Assembly: GCA_910579595.1 (NCBI GenBank)
Contig: CAJTVM010000110.1
Span: forward strand, 1 to 8,374
DNA: 8,374 nt
From: an uncultured Oscillospiraceae bacterium
GTDB lineage: Bacteria; Bacillota; Clostridia; Oscillospirales; Oscillospiraceae
Reading direction: 5' to 3'
Each line of letters begins with the position of its first letter. Positions within the stretch are counted from its first letter, which is position 1. The notes below the pieces were generated by a model. It made no database searches. It saw nothing but the letters and a program-made list of their open reading frames with translations, and was not told where the DNA came from. Of this stretch, positions 5,916 to 8,374 are shown piece by piece. A program made the translations under genes and the position numbers.

Positions 5916-6935
5916 ATGGCAGCTACCATCCATGATATCGCCCGGGAAGCGGGCGTGTCCATCGCCACGGTCAGCAAGGTGATCAACAACAAGGCCCATG
6001 TGTCCCCCGAAACCCGGAAGAAAGTGCTGCAGGTGATGGAGCAGCTCCATTATACCCCTAACGCCTCGGCGGCCAACCTGGCCCGACGCACCAGTAAGAA
6101 TGTGTTGTACGCAGACCGGTTTTACAAGGGCCTGCCCTATGAAAACCCGCATATGTTTGATATCATCTGCGGTGTCAGCCACGAACTGAGCCGGAAGGGT
6201 TACCGGCTGTCCCTGCTGAACCTGGACTCGTGCGGGAAAAAGCCGGAGGCCGCTCTGGAAGAAGCCATCCTCAGCCGGGTGGCGGACGGGATCATTGTCA
6301 GCAGCGCCTTTGTCACGGCCCGGATGGAACGGCTGCTGCTGAAGCATGACTTTCCGCAGATCTGTATTGGGGAACCTCAATTTGATACCATCCTGTCCTG
6401 GATCGACGCCAACAACACCCTCTCCTCCAACCTCGCTGTGGAGCATCTGGTATCCACCGGCTGCCGTACCCTGGCATTTATGGGCGGCAGGGAGGAGGAC
6501 CGCATCTTCATGGACCGGCTGCGGGGGTTCCGAACAGCCATGGAGCGGCGGGGTCTGGAGGCAAAGGAAGAGTATGTCACCTACAATCCGCCTGACGTGG
6601 AGGCGATATTCCAGTCAGCGGCGGCCCTTCTGGAACTGCCGGTCCCGCCGGACGGTATCATCTGCACCAACAGCCTGATGGCGGTGGGCACCATGCGGGC
6701 CATACAGTCCAGGGGCCTGGACATCCCAGGGCAGGTGTCGATGATCGCCTTTGACGATCATCCATACTCGCTTATGGTGTCTCCCCAGCCCACGATCATA
6801 GACATCGACCTGTTCAGTCTGGGGGTCCACGCCGGGAACCTGCTGCTGAAGAAGATCCGGGACCCGGCTATGCTGGTACAGACCTATACCGCGCTGCCGC
6901 GGCTGCTGCTCCGGGGCACGACGCGGGTACGCTAA
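5916..6935 (+). CDS. LacI-family transcriptional regulator, probable controller of the maltodextrin operon
   Basis: This 339-residue regulator starts with a LacI-type helix-turn-helix (TIHDIAREAGVSIATVSKVIN, about residues 4-24). The hinge helix follows at NASAANLARR (49-58), where Leu55 matches the residue that LacI-family proteins insert at the central CpG of the operator. A periplasmic-binding-protein-like ligand domain fills about 60-339, with GGREEDRIFMDRLRGF (190-205), DGIICTNS (246-253) and the late IAFDD (277-281). The segment that follows the hinge (KNVLYADRFYKGLPYENP) departs from the usual GVIVP-type opening. Start at 5916 is supported by GGAGG 6 bases upstream. It is transcribed away from the maltodextrin operon and shares its control region, so it is the likely local sugar-responsive repressor. 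Effector unknown; maltose or a maltodextrin is the obvious guess. Confidence 0.92.
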   Translation: MAATIHDIAREAGVSIATVSKVINNKAHVSPETRKKVLQVMEQLHYTPNASAANLARRTSKNVLYADRFYKGLPYENPHMFDIICGVSHELSRKGYRLSLLNLDSCGKKPEAALEEAILSRVADGIIVSSAFVTARMERLLLKHDFPQICIGEPQFDTILSWIDANNTLSSNLAVEHLVSTGCRTLAFMGGREEDRIFMDRLRGFRTAMERRGLEAKEEYVTYNPPDVEAIFQSAAALLELPVPPDGIICTNSLMAVGTMRAIQSRGLDIPGQVSMIAFDDHPYSLMVSPQPTIIDIDLFSLGVHAGNLLLKKIRDPAMLVQTYTALPRLLLRGTTRVR

Positions 6936-6941
6936 AATTAT

Positions 6942-6995
6942 ACAACCGTGCCTGTACACTCGTAATAAGTGGAGCGTATAGGCACGGTTGTTTTT
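6942..6995 (+). terminator. Rho-independent terminator after the regulator gene, probably bidirectional
   Basis: Arms ACAACCGTGCCT (6942-6953) and AGGCACGGTTGT (6980-6991) pair perfectly over 12 bp. The stem can grow to 16 bp with one G-T pair, leaving an 18-base loop. A run of five T residues (6991-6995) follows on the plus strand, just 7-60 bases past the regulator stop codon. On the minus strand the stem is followed by ATAATTTTAG, so it can also end the converging AraC-family gene. Confidence 0.9.
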
Positions 6996-7010
6996 CCCTT
7001 GGACAATTGG

Positions 7011-7955
7011 TTACACAGGTGCAGCATTGTCTGTAGCAGACATGGGTATAGGCATGACCCACAATTCCATATAAGCTGCGCCTTCTGCATCCCGATAATA
7101 CTTTTCAGCCGAGAACGGCGCCGTTATGAGATTGTGCTGGGGCAGCCATGTTCCAAAGAGGTACCGGCTGGCCTGGTTCAGGGCAACGGTCACCAGCGTC
7201 GCGAAATCTTCTGCTTCCACTTTACAGACGGCATACTCGCCAGCGGGCAGCTCCCGCAGAACCATGCCGTCCGGAAGCGGGCCGGGACCACTTTTCGCCA
7301 ATCCGCCAGCAAAATACCGGAAAGTACCCAGCTTAGGATCCGCCGAGTGCGACATCCCCAGTTCCACCCCGGTATGGATCCCTGGGGAAGTGGCGTTCCG
7401 CTCGGTGTGATACTGGCGCCAGAGCTGGCCGGGAACATCCACGCCGGTACTCTCACCGACCGGCGTCTGCGCGGCGATGCTGACAGCGGTTTCAAACCCG
7501 ATATAGGATTCCGGTGCGGTTAGACTCTTCCGTTCGAGCTCCAGGACGATATCTCCCACCACCAGCGGAACACCCTCGCTAATCAGCACATAGTTGGCAG
7601 CGACCTCCGGGCGGTCAAAAGTGTTGAGCATAGGGAGCGTCCTGCGATACTCTTCCGGGGTAATTGCGTAGGCGTCTTTGAAGGCCCGTGTAAAATTGGC
7701 GTGGCTGGAAAAGCCGTAGTCCAGGGCCACATCGAGTATCCTCCGGCTCGGATCACGCAAGGCTTCTACCGCTTTGGCCAGCCGACGGAGTTTGACATAC
7801 TCCTGAACCGGCTTGTGTACCAGGCGTTTGAACAGACGCTGAAAGTAGAACGGCGATAGGGCGGCTGTATCGGCCAGCGCCTCTATCTTGATCTCTTCCT
7901 CCAGATGCTCCTCAATAAAGTCTAAAGAGCGTTCGATTGTTTCCCATGCGTGCAT
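7011..7955 (-). CDS. Rob-like AraC-family regulator with GyrI-like ligand-binding domain
   Basis: This 314-residue regulator has an N-terminal AraC/XylS DNA-binding domain with two helix-turn-helix units, at about 24-46 (IEALADTAALSPFYFQRLFK) and 73-105 (ILDVALDYGFSSHANFTRAF). Beyond a linker near 110-125, residues of about 130-305 form a GyrI-like effector-binding domain: HTGVELG, TFRYFAGG, LRELPAGEYAV, FGTWLP and the closing AEKYY then MELWVMPI. This order, DNA-binding first and GyrI-like second, is that of Rob and of BmrR-like multidrug sensors, so it probably senses a hydrophobic or cationic small molecule. Start at 7955 has AGGAGG 6 bases upstream. It converges on the LacI-family gene and lies 105 bases downstream of the YhfC-type gene on the same strand. 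It belongs to a different functional unit from the maltodextrin genes. Confidence 0.9.
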   Translation of the reverse strand: MHAWETIERSLDFIEEHLEEEIKIEALADTAALSPFYFQRLFKRLVHKPVQEYVKLRRLAKAVEALRDPSRRILDVALDYGFSSHANFTRAFKDAYAITPEEYRRTLPMLNTFDRPEVAANYVLISEGVPLVVGDIVLELERKSLTAPESYIGFETAVSIAAQTPVGESTGVDVPGQLWRQYHTERNATSPGIHTGVELGMSHSADPKLGTFRYFAGGLAKSGPGPLPDGMVLRELPAGEYAVCKVEAEDFATLVTVALNQASRYLFGTWLPQHNLITAPFSAEKYYRDAEGAAYMELWVMPIPMSATDNAAPV

Positions 7956-7982
7956 ATGGCACCTCCTGTGTTTGATGGCACT

Positions 7983-7999
7983 ATCATAGCATGTGCTAT
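7983..7999 (-). promoter_or_regulatory. Extended -10 promoter with overlapping inverted repeat, AraC-family gene
   Basis: On the minus strand TGC-TATGAT forms an extended -10 element (-10 box 7983-7988) about 28 bases before the AraC-family start. I see no good -35. An inverted repeat with arms ATAGCA and TGCTAT and a 2-base spacer (7986-7999) overlaps it and could be an autoregulatory operator. Confidence 0.45.
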
Positions 8000-8060
8000 T
8001 CTGGTCCGCTTCTCACACGGTGCCCTTTTATTGCGTGGGGAAGGAGTCCCGGCAAGGACT

Positions 8061-8374
8061 TCAGGAATAAAGGTTAGAGAATGGTGATAGACTGTCCTCT
8101 TTTTCTTCGATATAAACTTTGCGGGCTAGTGCGATGATGCCCAGAGTCAGCAGAGCTGCGATTACCTCAGTAGCTGCGATAGGAAGCCGGGCGGCGGTAA
8201 GAACCGTTACCATATCCACCAGAGTGTGGAGCAGGATAGCGGCGGGGAACCAGAACCAACTCCCCCTCCGTTTGACGGAGACATATACCAGTACCGACAA
8301 GGCAATGTGCAGCCCTGCTGCCACCAGCCGTTCAAAACCGGTCCAGAAATAGATGCCTGCCGGGTTAGCGCATA
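8061..8374 (-). CDS. YhfC-family putative intramembrane metallopeptidase (C-terminal part)
   Basis: The frame is open from the right edge to a TGA at 8061, so 103 residues of a longer gene are visible. A GTG at 8324 could be mistaken for a start but has no ribosome binding site, and the 16 residues before it (ANPAGIYFWTGFERL and so on) continue the family pattern. The sequence FERLVAAGLHIALSV and the later LLHTLVD are typical of the YhfC/DUF2324 putative membrane peptidases, with Glu14, His22 and His49/Asp53 of the visible part as candidate metal or catalytic residues. Three hydrophobic stretches at about 20-33, 41-58 and 66-84 suggest membrane helices, followed by a short charged tail. Substrate unknown. 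It lies upstream of the AraC-type gene on the same strand, separated by 105 bases without a clear terminator. Confidence 0.75.
   Translation of the reverse strand, partial: CANPAGIYFWTGFERLVAAGLHIALSVLVYVSVKRRGSWFWFPAAILLHTLVDMVTVLTAARLPIAATEVIAALLTLGIIALARKVYIEEKEDSLSPFSNLYS

Noticed and set aside
5868..6446. A 192-codon open frame on the minus strand
   Set aside because: It is antisense to the LacI-family gene, lacks a ribosome binding site and shows no family features.
8036..8064. Possible terminator after the YhfC-type gene
   Set aside because: Only a 5-bp stem (AGTCC/GGACT) can form and no T-run follows, so it is too weak to annotate.
1..8374. CRISPR arrays, insertion sequences, tRNA or rRNA genes, attachment sites
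   Set aside because: No regularly spaced repeats, transposase-like frames, cloverleaf sequences or rRNA-like stretches were found on either strand.

Overview
The window looks like a chromosomal segment of a low-to-mid-GC or mosaic Firmicute, most likely a gut-type clostridium of the Oscillospirales kind. This is an inference from the strong AGGAGG-type ribosome binding sites, a carbohydrate ABC transporter without its own ATPase, the YhfC-family membrane protein and the mixture of GC-rich and AT-richer blocks. No RNA genes, insertion sequences or CRISPR arrays were seen.

Layout. Positions 1-728 (minus strand) hold the start of a partial membrane-protein reading frame and a small 179-residue RIO/Bud32-like kinase. 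Positions 870-5701 (minus strand) form a four-gene maltodextrin operon read right to left: a MalE-type lipoprotein, MalF- and MalG-type permeases, and a cytoplasmic GH13 neopullulanase/cyclomaltodextrinase-type hydrolase. A very stable hairpin separates the binding-protein gene from the permease genes. Positions 5702-5915 are a compact control region. Positions 5916-6935 (plus strand) encode a divergently transcribed LacI-family regulator that ends in a strong, probably bidirectional terminator. Positions 7011-7955 (minus strand) encode a Rob-like AraC regulator with a C-terminal GyrI-like ligand domain. Positions 8061-8374 (minus strand) are the C-terminal part of a YhfC-family putative membrane peptidase that continues past the window.

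How it works together. The lipoprotein would capture malto-oligosaccharides outside the membrane, and MalF/MalG would carry them in. They would be energised by an ATPase encoded elsewhere, presumably of the MsmX/MsmK type. The signal-peptide-less GH13 enzyme would cut them in the cytoplasm. The LacI-family protein is the obvious controller. Two copies of a cre-like operator core, GAAAGCGTTTTA, lie in opposite orientation, one just upstream of the ribosome binding site of the binding-protein gene and one just upstream of that of the regulator gene.

The most interesting feature is this control region. The two best promoters face each other with almost touching start points, and the matched operators lie far downstream of them, inside the two leaders. 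That arrangement suggests mutually exclusive transcription with roadblock or looping repression. The genes themselves belong to known families, and I do not see a wholly new system.
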